Notes under the pieces: model-generated
Database searches by the model: none
What the model was told of the DNA's origin: nothing
What the model saw: the letters and a program-made list of their open reading frames with translations, nothing else
Part shown: positions 1-6,170 of the stretch, piece by piece
How the letters are laid out: each line of letters starts with the position of its first letter
Numbering within the stretch: the first letter of the stretch is position 1
Position numbers and translations under genes: made by a program
NCBI GenBank assembly: GCA_949739465.1
Contig: CATIYQ010000061.1
Span: forward strand, 1-10,482
Reading direction: 5' to 3'
Source of the DNA: an uncultured Peptococcaceae bacterium
GTDB lineage: Bacteria; Bacillota; Dehalobacteriia; UBA4068; JAAVYR01
DNA: 10,482 nt

Positions 1-1
1 C

Positions 2-235
2 GGCAAACAGTATCCGGACACCGTCACGCGCATGAAGGAAGAGTGCGAGGTGGATGCCCGGATGAAGTTTGAACTGGGGATCATCGACACCCGCCTGGCA
101 CCTCTGTGGATGAGCAAGTATGGGTACAGTACCAAGACCGAAGCTGTCCCAACACAGGGGCAGGAGGATGACCCCATCACCAAGAGCCTGAAGGAGACGG
201 CAAATGTTTTCGGAAAAGCAAATAAAAATTCTTGA
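2..235 (+). CDS. terS: Phage terminase small subunit, C-terminal part (5' end outside window)
   Basis: The reading frame is open from the window edge (codons from base 2) to TGA at 233-235, giving about 77 residues of a C-terminus. The first ATG at 32 is internal, not a likely start. The small terminase recognises phage DNA and presents it to the large subunit for packaging. Visible support is the segment around FELGIIDTRLAPLWMSKYGY and a polar tail with ENDP-like residues (EDDPITKSLKE), which resembles the ends of Bacillota phage small terminases, plus its position directly before and overlapping (32 bases) the large terminase. The N-terminal DNA-binding domain is not in the window, so the exact family is uncertain. 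GC is high (about 62% in the first 60 bases), like the start of the next gene and unlike the rest of the window. Confidence 0.75.
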   Translation, partial: GKQYPDTVTRMKEECEVDARMKFELGIIDTRLAPLWMSKYGYSTKTEAVPTQGQEDDPITKSLKETANVFGKANKNS

Positions 236-1409
236 ATGGCCTTACACAGGAAAGCGGGCGCTGATCTGTGACGGTGCGGTCCGTTCCGGCAAGACCTCCG
301 TCATGTCTCTGTCTTTCATTCTGTGGGCCATGGGGAACTTTGACAAGTGCAGCTTTGGCCTTTGCGGAAAGACGGTAGGCAGCGCTGAGCGGAACATCAT
401 ACAGCCGCTGTTGGGCGTCTCCTACCTTCAGGAGCAGTTCTCGTTGGAGTACACCCGCTCCGGCCATGTGCTGACCGTTACACGGGGACTGCGTTCCAAC
501 CAATTTTACGTGTTCGGAGGCCGGGATGAATCGTCCTATATGCTCATCCAGGGCGTCACCCTGGCGGGGGTCCTGCTGGACGAGGTGGCTTTGATGCCTC
601 GGTCTTTTGTGGAGCAAGCTATGGCGCGCTGTTCTGTGGCAGGGTCGAAATTCTGGTTTAACTGCAACCCAGAAAGCCCTTCTCACTGGTTTTACCAAGA
701 ATGGATTAAAAAGCATATAGAACGGGGTATCTTATATCTCCACTTCACTATGGACGATAATCTGAGTCTCAGCGAGAAAATCAAACGTCGTTATGAAAAC
801 ATGTATTCCGGCGTGTTCTATGACCGATATATCAGAGGGCTATGGGGCGTCGCGGAAGGGCTTATTTACAGCATGTTTAACAAGGATTACCATGTTGTGC
901 CTTCTATCCCAAGACCCTACGAAAAATACTATATCTCTTGCGACTACGGTACATTAAACCCAACTTCAGCAGGTCTTTGGGGTCTCTCTAATGGAGTATG
1001 GCACCGCATGCGAGAGTATTATTACGACGGAAGGAAAATGCAAAAGCAGCGAACAGATGAAGAACATTACGCCGCTATTGAGGAGCTGGCAGGAGATTTA
1101 CCCATTACGGAAATCATTGTGGACCCCTCGGCGGCGTCTTTTATTGAGGTGATACGCCGCCACGACCGTTTCAATGTGGAGCAAGCCTCCAATCGAGTGC
1201 TGGACGGTATTCGCGATGTGGCGACCCAATTAAAAGCCGGCAACATTCGCATTTGCGATTGCTGTACGGACTGTATCAGAGAGTTTGGGCTGTACCGCTG
1301 GGATGAAAAAGCTGCGGAAGACAGACCGTTAAAAACAGACGACCACGCAATGGACGACGTGCGCTACTTTGTACGGACAGCCTTTGCGCCGTCGAGATTT
1401 GGATTTTAA
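204..1409 (+). CDS. terL: Phage terminase large subunit, PBSX type
   Basis: The 401-residue ATPase-nuclease pumps phage DNA into the procapsid and cuts it. The ATPase half shows a Walker A GAVRSGKT (24-31), a Walker B with hydrophobic run then DE (LLDE, 124-127) and the FNCNPESP coupling segment (152-159), which is typical of the PBSX-family large terminase. The RNase H-like nuclease half shows acidic residues in the expected places: D247 in ISCDYGT, D307 in IIVDPSA and D384/D385 in HAMDDVRY. The start at 204 is chosen because AAGGAG at 191-196 sits 7 bases upstream, inside the preceding gene. Length is normal for the family. The N-terminal 150 codons are GC-rich (about 57%) and the rest are not (about 42%), suggesting a recombinant gene. 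A cysteine cluster, CDCCTDC (351-357), lies in the nuclease half. Confidence 0.95.
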   Translation: MFSEKQIKILEWPYTGKRALICDGAVRSGKTSVMSLSFILWAMGNFDKCSFGLCGKTVGSAERNIIQPLLGVSYLQEQFSLEYTRSGHVLTVTRGLRSNQFYVFGGRDESSYMLIQGVTLAGVLLDEVALMPRSFVEQAMARCSVAGSKFWFNCNPESPSHWFYQEWIKKHIERGILYLHFTMDDNLSLSEKIKRRYENMYSGVFYDRYIRGLWGVAEGLIYSMFNKDYHVVPSIPRPYEKYYISCDYGTLNPTSAGLWGLSNGVWHRMREYYYDGRKMQKQRTDEEHYAAIEELAGDLPITEIIVDPSAASFIEVIRRHDRFNVEQASNRVLDGIRDVATQLKAGNIRICDCCTDCIREFGLYRWDEKAAEDRPLKTDDHAMDDVRYFVRTAFAPSRFGF

Positions 1410-1418
1410 GGAGGAACT

Positions 1419-1778
1419 ATGGAAACCGTTAGCATTTTAGGAACTGATTACACCATTCAAGTTAAAAAATACGACGAGGACGAAATATTTGCGCGCTGTA
1501 ATTTTGCAGCGTATTGTAACGGGTATACCAAAGAGATTGTCTTATGCGATATGTCAACCTATAAAGGTTGCGAGCATGAGTCCAGAGCTACATTAGATGT
1601 TTTAGAAAAGCAGCAGCTGCGCCATGAAATCATACATGCCTTTTATATTGAAAGCGGGTTAGACGATAACTGTTTTGCTTTCGATGGCCCTTGGGCTAAT
1701 AACGAGGAGATGGTCGAGTGGTTTGCCTTACAGGGACCAAAAATCTATAAAGCCTGGCAGTCTGCCGGCTGTCTGTAA
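1419..1778 (+). CDS. Small HExxH metallopeptidase-like phage protein
   Basis: The 119-residue protein begins at ATG 1419 behind AGGAGG overlapping the terminase stop. It carries LRHEIIHAFYIESGL, a zincin-type HExxH motif (H69, E70, H73), followed by NEEMVEW (95-101), where E96, E97 or E100 could be the third zinc ligand as in gluzincins. This makes a single-domain zinc peptidase plausible, but activity is inferred only. No signal peptide or membrane segment is seen, so it would act in the cytoplasm or the particle. It lies between terminase and portal, a place where small accessory genes often sit in such phages; the PBSX/skin order usually goes straight from terminase to portal. Possible jobs are cleavage of a host or phage protein. 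A structural, non-catalytic role cannot be excluded. Confidence 0.7.
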   Translation: METVSILGTDYTIQVKKYDEDEIFARCNFAAYCNGYTKEIVLCDMSTYKGCEHESRATLDVLEKQQLRHEIIHAFYIESGLDDNCFAFDGPWANNEEMVEWFALQGPKIYKAWQSAGCL

Positions 1779-1793
1779 AGAGAGGAATGTTGT

Positions 1794-3269
1794 ATGCCAT
1801 TATTTAAGCAACCTATCGAGCAAATGCTCATTAACTTAAAATTGAAAGCCGGTAAACCTCTCACTGATTTAGAGTTTTATGCCCGAGAGCTAGCGCAATG
1901 GGAGCACTCTCAGGAGCGAAAGGAAATGCTTGATGGCGAGCGGTATTATGTAAACGACCACGACATCTTAAAACGAAAACGGACAGCTATCGGCAAAGAC
2001 GGTACGCTAATCGAGGTTGATAATGTACCTAACAACCGTATCGTGGATAATCAATACGCCATACACGTAGACAAAAAGGTCAATTACCTTTTAGGTAAGC
2101 CAATCACCTTCAGCAGCGAGAATACAGAATACGCGGAGGCTGTTAAGTCTGTGCTGGGTACAAAATTTATGCGTACTCTGAAAAACGCTGGGGTTGAGAC
2201 GCTAAATAGCGGTATCGCCTGGCTTTACCCCTGCTACAAAAACAACGAGCTGATTTTTCGTTCTTTTCCCGGGTATGAGATTCTGCCTTTCTGGGCGGAT
2301 AAAGCTCATACGGAGCTTGACGCGGCTTTACGGCTTTACCCAGTAGAAGTTTACACCGGCAGAGAAAAGAAAATCGTCAAAAAGGTGGATTTGTTTACTC
2401 TTGACGGGGTACAAACTTTTCTTTTTGAGAACGGTATCCTGAAGCCGGACCCGGACGCAGAGCAAAGCCAAAGCTATATAACAATAAACGGTAAGCCCTT
2501 TAACTGGGAGCGGTTTCCGCTAATTCCCATTAAGTATAACCATAAGGAAATCCCTTTGATTCGCCGAGCGCGTACCTTGCAGGACGCAATCAACTTAATG
2601 GAGTCCGACTTTATCAACTGCATGGAAGAGGACGCTGGCAGCTCTATTCTGGTAATCCGTAATGCGGAAAAAGAAGATTTGGGGAAGCTGCGGCAAAATC
2701 TGAACACTTATCGGGCGATTAAAGTCCGTACCTTTGACGGCAAAGACGGCGACGTCAGCACTTTGGAAATCGAGGTGAACGCTGAGAACTATAAGCTAAT
2801 ACTTTCCCTTCTCAAAACGGCGCTGATTGAAAATATGCGAAGCTACGACGCGAAAGACGACCGTTTGTCGAATAGCCCCAATCAGATGAACATTCAAAGC
2901 GTTTACAGTGAAATTGATTTAGACGCCAACGGCATGGAAACGGAACTGCAAGCGGCTTTTGGGGATATTCTCTGGTTTGTAAAGACTTATCTTGCTAATG
3001 CAGGTAAGGGCGATTTTACAAACGACGATATGACGGTCATTTTTAACCGAGATATGCTCATCAACGAAACGGAAGCCATTGATAATTGCGGAAAATCTGC
3101 AGGTATTGTTTCTGATGAGTTAATTGTCTCTATGCACCCCTGGGTGAAAGACCCGGCGCAAGAACTGGAGCGCTTAAAGAAGCAAAAGGAAGAGGCTGAC
3201 CCATACAGAAACGCCTTTGAACAGGCGAACATAGAACGCCAAAACGGGGGCGGGTTAAATGCGGAATGA
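1794..3269 (+). CDS. Phage portal protein, SPP1 gp6-like
   Basis: The 491-residue protein forms the dodecameric ring at one capsid vertex through which DNA enters and leaves and to which the connector binds. The N-terminal segment with ERYYVNDHDIL (64-74) and then NNRIVDNQYAIHVDKKVNYL and LLGKPITF is the typical signature of SPP1-type portals in Bacillota phages. The middle has the usual RRARTLQDAINLMESDF region, and the C-terminus is a charged Glu/Lys-rich tail. Length is normal for the family. ATG 1794 follows AGAGG at 1781-1785 at a good distance. Its 3' end overlaps the minor head gene by 11 bases, which suggests translational coupling. It corresponds in position to XkdE/YqbA of PBSX and skin. 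Confidence 0.95.
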   Translation: MPLFKQPIEQMLINLKLKAGKPLTDLEFYARELAQWEHSQERKEMLDGERYYVNDHDILKRKRTAIGKDGTLIEVDNVPNNRIVDNQYAIHVDKKVNYLLGKPITFSSENTEYAEAVKSVLGTKFMRTLKNAGVETLNSGIAWLYPCYKNNELIFRSFPGYEILPFWADKAHTELDAALRLYPVEVYTGREKKIVKKVDLFTLDGVQTFLFENGILKPDPDAEQSQSYITINGKPFNWERFPLIPIKYNHKEIPLIRRARTLQDAINLMESDFINCMEEDAGSSILVIRNAEKEDLGKLRQNLNTYRAIKVRTFDGKDGDVSTLEIEVNAENYKLILSLLKTALIENMRSYDAKDDRLSNSPNQMNIQSVYSEIDLDANGMETELQAAFGDILWFVKTYLANAGKGDFTNDDMTVIFNRDMLINETEAIDNCGKSAGIVSDELIVSMHPWVKDPAQELERLKKQKEEADPYRNAFEQANIERQNGGGLNAE

Positions 3270-4662
3270 AGCCTACTGGAATAACCGCATGCGTATCCTG
3301 GAAGAATCTCTTCTGGATACGGGTTATGAATATGTAACGAACCTTGAACAACAATACGATATTGCCATACGGGATATTGAGGGGCAAATCGCTACTTGGT
3401 ATCAGCGTTTCGCAAAAGATAACGCTATAAGTCTTGCCGAGGCGAAACGGCTGCTTTCCGGGAATGAGCTAAAAGAATTCAGATGGACCGTTGAAGAATA
3501 TATCAAACACGGTGAACAGAACGCTATTTCGCAAACCTGGTTAAAGCAGTTAAAAAACGCCTCGGCAAAAGTTCATATATCACGATTAGACAGCTTAAAA
3601 ATCCAGCTGCAGCAACAAGCGGAATTGTTATACGGTAATCAGCTTGACGATATAGACAAGCTGGCGTCAAAGATTTATTCGGAAGGCTACTATCATACGG
3701 CCTTTGAAGTGCAAAAGGGCATTGGCGTCGGCTGGTCTATGCACGGCTTAACTGACGGCGCTATTCGTAAGGTACTATCTAAGCCTTGGACCCTTGACGG
3801 GCAGACCTTCAGCGATAGAATCTGGAACAATAAGCAGGGGCTGGTTAATACGGTCAATACTCAGCTGACGCAAATGCTAATGCGCGGAACTGCGCCGGAT
3901 AAAGCTATTAAGGCCATTTCTGAACGCTTCCGCGTATCAAAGTCCCAAGCGGGCAGGCTGGTAATGACGGAAAGCGCAGCTTTCTCTAATATTGCCCGCA
4001 AAGATTGTTTTGCCGATTTAGGCGTGGAAGAATTTGTTGTTGTGGAAACCCTCGATAATGAGACCTGCAGTCTTTGCGGAGAGCTTGACGGTAAAGTATT
4101 TCCTATGGGCGAGTATGCTGTAGGCGTAACAGTGCCGCCGTTTCATCCTTGGTGTCGCGGAACAACGGCTCCTTACTTTAAGGACTTAGAAGGCTTGACT
4201 GAACGAGCAGCAAGAGGCGCAGACGGGAAGACCTACTATGTGCCTGGGAATATGACGTATAATAAGTGGAAGGAAAAATATATTACAAAACCCAAAGAAA
4301 TGAGGTATAATTTATTTAAACAGGGTGTTTTGGTAGAATTAAAAGAGTATTCTGCCAAAATGAATCAAGGGAATCAGTCCAAGCATATTCGTGGCAGTCA
4401 TAATTTTGATTCCACACGTAGCGAACTTACAGTGAACCCGCAAGACCTCTATGATTTGTATTCGGGCAAGGGCTATTTTATTGATAAGGGTAACGGTGCT
4501 TGGAATAATAGAGAACGATTTGTTCATAATAGCGATATTGGTATTTATAGAAGCAAATATACTGGTGAAGAAATACTTACGAACGCTGGCATAATTCACT
4601 ACTCAAAGAAAAAAGGCTGGCATATTGTTCCTGCGAGACCACAGAAAGGAGTCAAAAAATGA
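3259..4662 (+). CDS. MuF/SPP1-gp7 minor head protein with C-terminal polymorphic toxin type 50-like domain
   Basis: The 467-residue protein has two parts. Residues 1 to about 340 are a phage Mu F/SPP1 gp7 head-morphogenesis protein, which binds the portal and is packaged in the head. The family's metal-binding-like signature is visible: CSLC (C270, C273) with PPFHPWCRGTT (H296, C299), and the usual end MTYNKWKEKY (332-341). Residues about 365-463 are an added domain with QSKHIRGS (373-380), TRSEL (386-390), GIIHYSKKKGWHIVPARP (444-461) and H423. I recognise this as resembling Ntox50, a predicted RNase domain of polymorphic toxins. H376, H447 and H455 with nearby K/R are catalytic candidates by inference. 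GC drops from about 53% to 22% exactly at the join, so the tip was probably swapped in. MuF-toxin fusions in temperate phages are a described class. ATG 3259 overlaps the portal gene. The stop overlaps the next start as ATGA. Confidence 0.88.
   Translation: MRNEAYWNNRMRILEESLLDTGYEYVTNLEQQYDIAIRDIEGQIATWYQRFAKDNAISLAEAKRLLSGNELKEFRWTVEEYIKHGEQNAISQTWLKQLKNASAKVHISRLDSLKIQLQQQAELLYGNQLDDIDKLASKIYSEGYYHTAFEVQKGIGVGWSMHGLTDGAIRKVLSKPWTLDGQTFSDRIWNNKQGLVNTVNTQLTQMLMRGTAPDKAIKAISERFRVSKSQAGRLVMTESAAFSNIARKDCFADLGVEEFVVVETLDNETCSLCGELDGKVFPMGEYAVGVTVPPFHPWCRGTTAPYFKDLEGLTERAARGADGKTYYVPGNMTYNKWKEKYITKPKEMRYNLFKQGVLVELKEYSAKMNQGNQSKHIRGSHNFDSTRSELTVNPQDLYDLYSGKGYFIDKGNGAWNNRERFVHNSDIGIYRSKYTGEEILTNAGIIHYSKKKGWHIVPARPQKGVKK
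4283..4311 (+). promoter_or_regulatory. Possible internal promoter at the MuF-toxin junction
   Basis: A perfect -10 hexamer TATAAT (4306-4311) has a weak -35-like TTACAA (4283-4288) 17 bases upstream. It lies inside the minor head gene, just where the toxin-like domain starts and about 350 bases before the presumed immunity gene. If active it could supply immunity protein in a silent lysogen. The area is very AT-rich, so chance occurrence is likely enough to keep confidence low. Confidence 0.25.
4645..4651 (+). promoter_or_regulatory. Strong ribosome binding site of the immunity-like gene
   Basis: AAAGGAG lies 7 bases before ATG 4659, inside the last codons of the toxin fusion. With the ATGA overlap it suits coupled, efficient translation of the small gene straight after the toxin. 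Confidence 0.7.
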
Positions 4663-4868
4663 TTGAGAAACATATAGCATTACTTGACCATAATGTGATT
4701 GTAACTTGTATTGATGGAAAAACTATCCATGGCAAGTGGATTGATTGCCTGGATGCGGAAGATGCGAGTGATGAAGAACGCCAAGAAGATTCTATTCTGG
4801 TTGAGCATGGCGAGTTTCTTACTGAGATTTATGAATCTGATATTAAGAATATCCAAGATGAGGCTTAG
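4659..4868 (+). CDS. Small acidic protein, probable immunity protein to the upstream toxin domain
   Basis: The 69-residue protein has 19 Asp/Glu against 5 Lys/Arg, so it is strongly acidic, while the toxin tip it follows is rich in Lys, Arg and His. The first part alternates as beta strands (HNVIVTCIDGKTIHGKWIDC, 11-30), then an acidic loop rich in D and E (33-43), then ILVEHGEFLTEIYESDIKNI (46-65). This pattern suggests a small barrel of the SH3/LSm sort, but I cannot assign a family. Its start overlaps the toxin stop by ATGA and has a strong ribosome site. Position, size, charge and coupling together are what is expected of a cognate immunity protein that binds and blocks the toxin domain in the producing cell. 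Function is inference. There is no clear terminator after it. Confidence 0.7.
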   Translation: MIEKHIALLDHNVIVTCIDGKTIHGKWIDCLDAEDASDEERQEDSILVEHGEFLTEIYESDIKNIQDEA

Positions 4869-4990
4869 GCATAGATGGTAGTAGTATTGGTGGCAAGTGG
4901 GAGGTTGTTGAAGGTTAAAGGAAGTTATTACAATTCTTTGAATGAAAAATAGAAAGGTTTTTATATCTGGGAAATTATTGAAATATTCCA
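4869..4990 (+). other. AT-rich spacer with a possible out-of-frame coding remnant
   Basis: This spacer has no credible start-to-stop gene and no terminator hairpin. The first third reads, in a frame different from the upstream gene, as GSSIGGKWEVVEG followed by TAA (stop 4910-4912), which looks like the tail of a degraded gene rather than random sequence. The rest is about 23% GC. The 9-mer ATTGGTGGC at 4886-4894 recurs at 5508-5516 on the other side of the lipoprotein gene. Confidence 0.3.
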
Positions 4991-5019
4991 TTGTGTTATT
5001 CTCTTAAAGAAGCTATAAT
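4991..5019 (+). promoter_or_regulatory. Dedicated promoter of the lipoprotein gene
   Basis: A perfect -10 TATAAT (5014-5019) stands 17 bases after a -35-like TTGTGT (4991-4996, first three bases match consensus). Transcription would start near 5026, just before the strong AAAAGGAGG ribosome site (5034-5042) and ATG 5050. It looks like a housekeeping sigma promoter able to work without phage late activators. Confidence 0.6.
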
Positions 5020-5049
5020 AAATTGCAATATATAAAAGGAGGATAAGAT

Positions 5050-5406
5050 ATGAAAAAGAAATTTTTACTATTGGGTATGGCTGTGATGATGGTATTTGCG
5101 TTAGCTGCATGTGGCGCTCCAAAAGATGAACGAACCTTAGATACCTTTAAAACTGCTTTTGAAAAAGGCGGCATTGTATTAGAAATGGAAGATGTTCCGT
5201 TTTTCCAAATGATTGGTGCCGAAGACGGTATCATATTCTATAATAAAACAAAGCCCGTTAAGGTTTATCAATTTGCCGATGAAACTGCTTTAGAAAAGGC
5301 AGTGAAAGAAAACAGTATTCTGGCCAATATGCCGAAAAATGGCAAGTTTGTCCTAGATACTAATGATGAACAAGCAACAGAAATCTTTAACAATGTAGCA
5401 AAATAA
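5050..5406 (+). CDS. Small prophage-encoded lipoprotein (moron)
   Basis: The 118-residue protein has a clear lipoprotein signal: KKK at 2-4, a hydrophobic core, and the lipobox LAAC with C21 as the lipidated residue, so it should be anchored on the outer face of the cytoplasmic membrane. The mature part is about 98 residues, with DTFKTAFEKGGIVLEMEDVP, a central IGAEDGIIFYN and a closing VLDTNDEQATEIFNNVAK. I do not recognise a characterised family, though similar short lipoproteins seem to occur in Bacillota. Its own promoter and terminator, low GC (about 37%) and lack of any structural role mark it as a moron placed between head genes. Likely roles, by analogy with other prophage lipoproteins, are superinfection exclusion or lysogenic conversion; neither is shown. 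ATG 5050 is fixed by AAAAGGAGG 7 bases upstream. Confidence 0.85.
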   Translation: MKKKFLLLGMAVMMVFALAACGAPKDERTLDTFKTAFEKGGIVLEMEDVPFFQMIGAEDGIIFYNKTKPVKVYQFADETALEKAVKENSILANMPKNGKFVLDTNDEQATEIFNNVAK

Positions 5407-5422
5407 TCATTCAGTGGTTTTA

Positions 5423-5454
5423 AAAGCACTTTGCAAAAGCAGAGTGCTTTTTTT
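5423..5454 (+). terminator. Rho-independent terminator of the lipoprotein gene
   Basis: A 12-base-pair stem, AAAGCACTTTGC (5423-5434) with GCAGAGTGCTTT (5439-5450), contains one T-G wobble and closes an AAAA loop. It is followed by an unbroken run of T to 5454. It lies 16 bases after the lipoprotein stop. It closes the moron unit but also stands in the path of late transcription from the terminase side into the capsid genes. Confidence 0.9.
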
Positions 5455-5510
5455 ATGCCTAAAATTCGCCTTTTTGGTATTGCAGGCGTAAAAGAACAAG
5501 ACTTTTCATT

Positions 5511-5525
5511 GGTGGCGATACCACC
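5511..5525 (+). other. Small inverted repeat before the scaffold gene
   Basis: GGTGG (5511-5515) and CCACC (5521-5525) can pair around a 5-base loop, 16 bases ahead of the scaffold ribosome site (AAGGAA, 5541-5546). It has no T-run so is not a terminator. It may be a remnant of the recombination edge or a minor RNA structure. Five base pairs can arise by chance. Confidence 0.25.
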
Positions 5526-5555
5526 GTAAAAAATCAAAGAAAGGAATATGTAACA

Positions 5556-6158
5556 ATGAAACTTAAAGAACAATTGGAAGAAATGGGTCTCACGGAAGAA
5601 CAGGCGCAAAAGATTGCAGACGAGGTTATTAACGGAAGCTATGTGCCAAAATCCCGCTTTAATGAAATCAATGAAGAAAACAAAACCTTAAAACAGTCTC
5701 TTGCTGACAGAGATAAGCAACTGGAAGATTTGCAAAAATCGAATAGTGATAATGCTGCCTTACAGGAGCAAATTACTCGTTTGCAGCAAGAAAATGCTGA
5801 CCGTGAAAAGACCCATGCGGCGGAAATCAAACGGCTGAAAATCGACACTGCCGTAGAACTTGCGCTCTCTGCAGCAAAAGCAAAGAACACAAAAGCAGTA
5901 AAAGCTCTGCTGGATTTAGAGAAAGCGGAGCTTGCCGAAGATGGCACAGTCAAAGGGTTGGCGGAGCAGGTCAAAGCCTTGTCGGAAGCTGCGGACAGCA
6001 GCTTTTTGTTCGAGCAAGGTAATAAAGGAAAGGACTTCAAGGGTTTTACTCCCGGAGAAAGCGGCGATAAACCGCCAACAGGCGGCAAAGCGCCGGAGAA
6101 AATGACCTATGATGAACTTTGCGCTTACCTTGCGGAAAACCCTAACACCACATTATAA
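5556..6158 (+). CDS. Capsid scaffold protein, phage gp20-like
   Basis: The 200-residue protein is an internal scaffold that guides capsid assembly and leaves before or during packaging. It has the family's opening (KLKEQLEEMGLTEEQAQKIA), the short ING.YVPKSRFNEIN segment (25-40), a long coiled coil rich in Lys, Glu and Gln (about 38-95), an Ala/Lys helical part (about 96-145) and a flexible Gly/Pro linker (155-180), ending in MTYDELCAYLAENP. This fits the phage minor structural protein GP20 family, which is the scaffold in such phages, and it stands in the scaffold position before the capsid gene (compare YqbD). ATG 5556 has a modest ribosome site at some distance (AAGGAA 5541-5546); it is the first gene after the cargo island, so a promoter or antitermination may be needed to reach it. 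Confidence 0.9.
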   Translation: MKLKEQLEEMGLTEEQAQKIADEVINGSYVPKSRFNEINEENKTLKQSLADRDKQLEDLQKSNSDNAALQEQITRLQQENADREKTHAAEIKRLKIDTAVELALSAAKAKNTKAVKALLDLEKAELAEDGTVKGLAEQVKALSEAADSSFLFEQGNKGKDFKGFTPGESGDKPPTGGKAPEKMTYDELCAYLAENPNTTL

Positions 6159-6170
6159 GGAGGAATGAAG

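Noticed and set aside
177..716. Minus-strand open frame of 179 codons opposite the terminase start
   Set aside because: It is a shadow of the GC-rich part of the terminase gene, which shows all expected motifs; the product (RHQSHLVQQDPRQG and similar) has no family look.
4913..4990. Possible terminator behind the immunity gene (GGTTTTTATATC area)
   Set aside because: A short T-run is present but no stable stem precedes it.
4680..4991. Minus-strand 103-codon frame over the immunity gene and spacer
   Set aside because: AT-rich open frame without a clear ribosome site, opposite a well-supported coupled gene.
5639..6088. Minus-strand open frame of 149 codons opposite the scaffold gene
   Set aside because: A Ser/Phe/Ala-rich mirror of the coiled-coil codons; no start signals.
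6165..6170. ATG 6165 as start of the low-complexity gene
   Set aside because: Only one base separates it from AAGGAGG; the in-frame ATG 6171 has the normal 7-base spacing.
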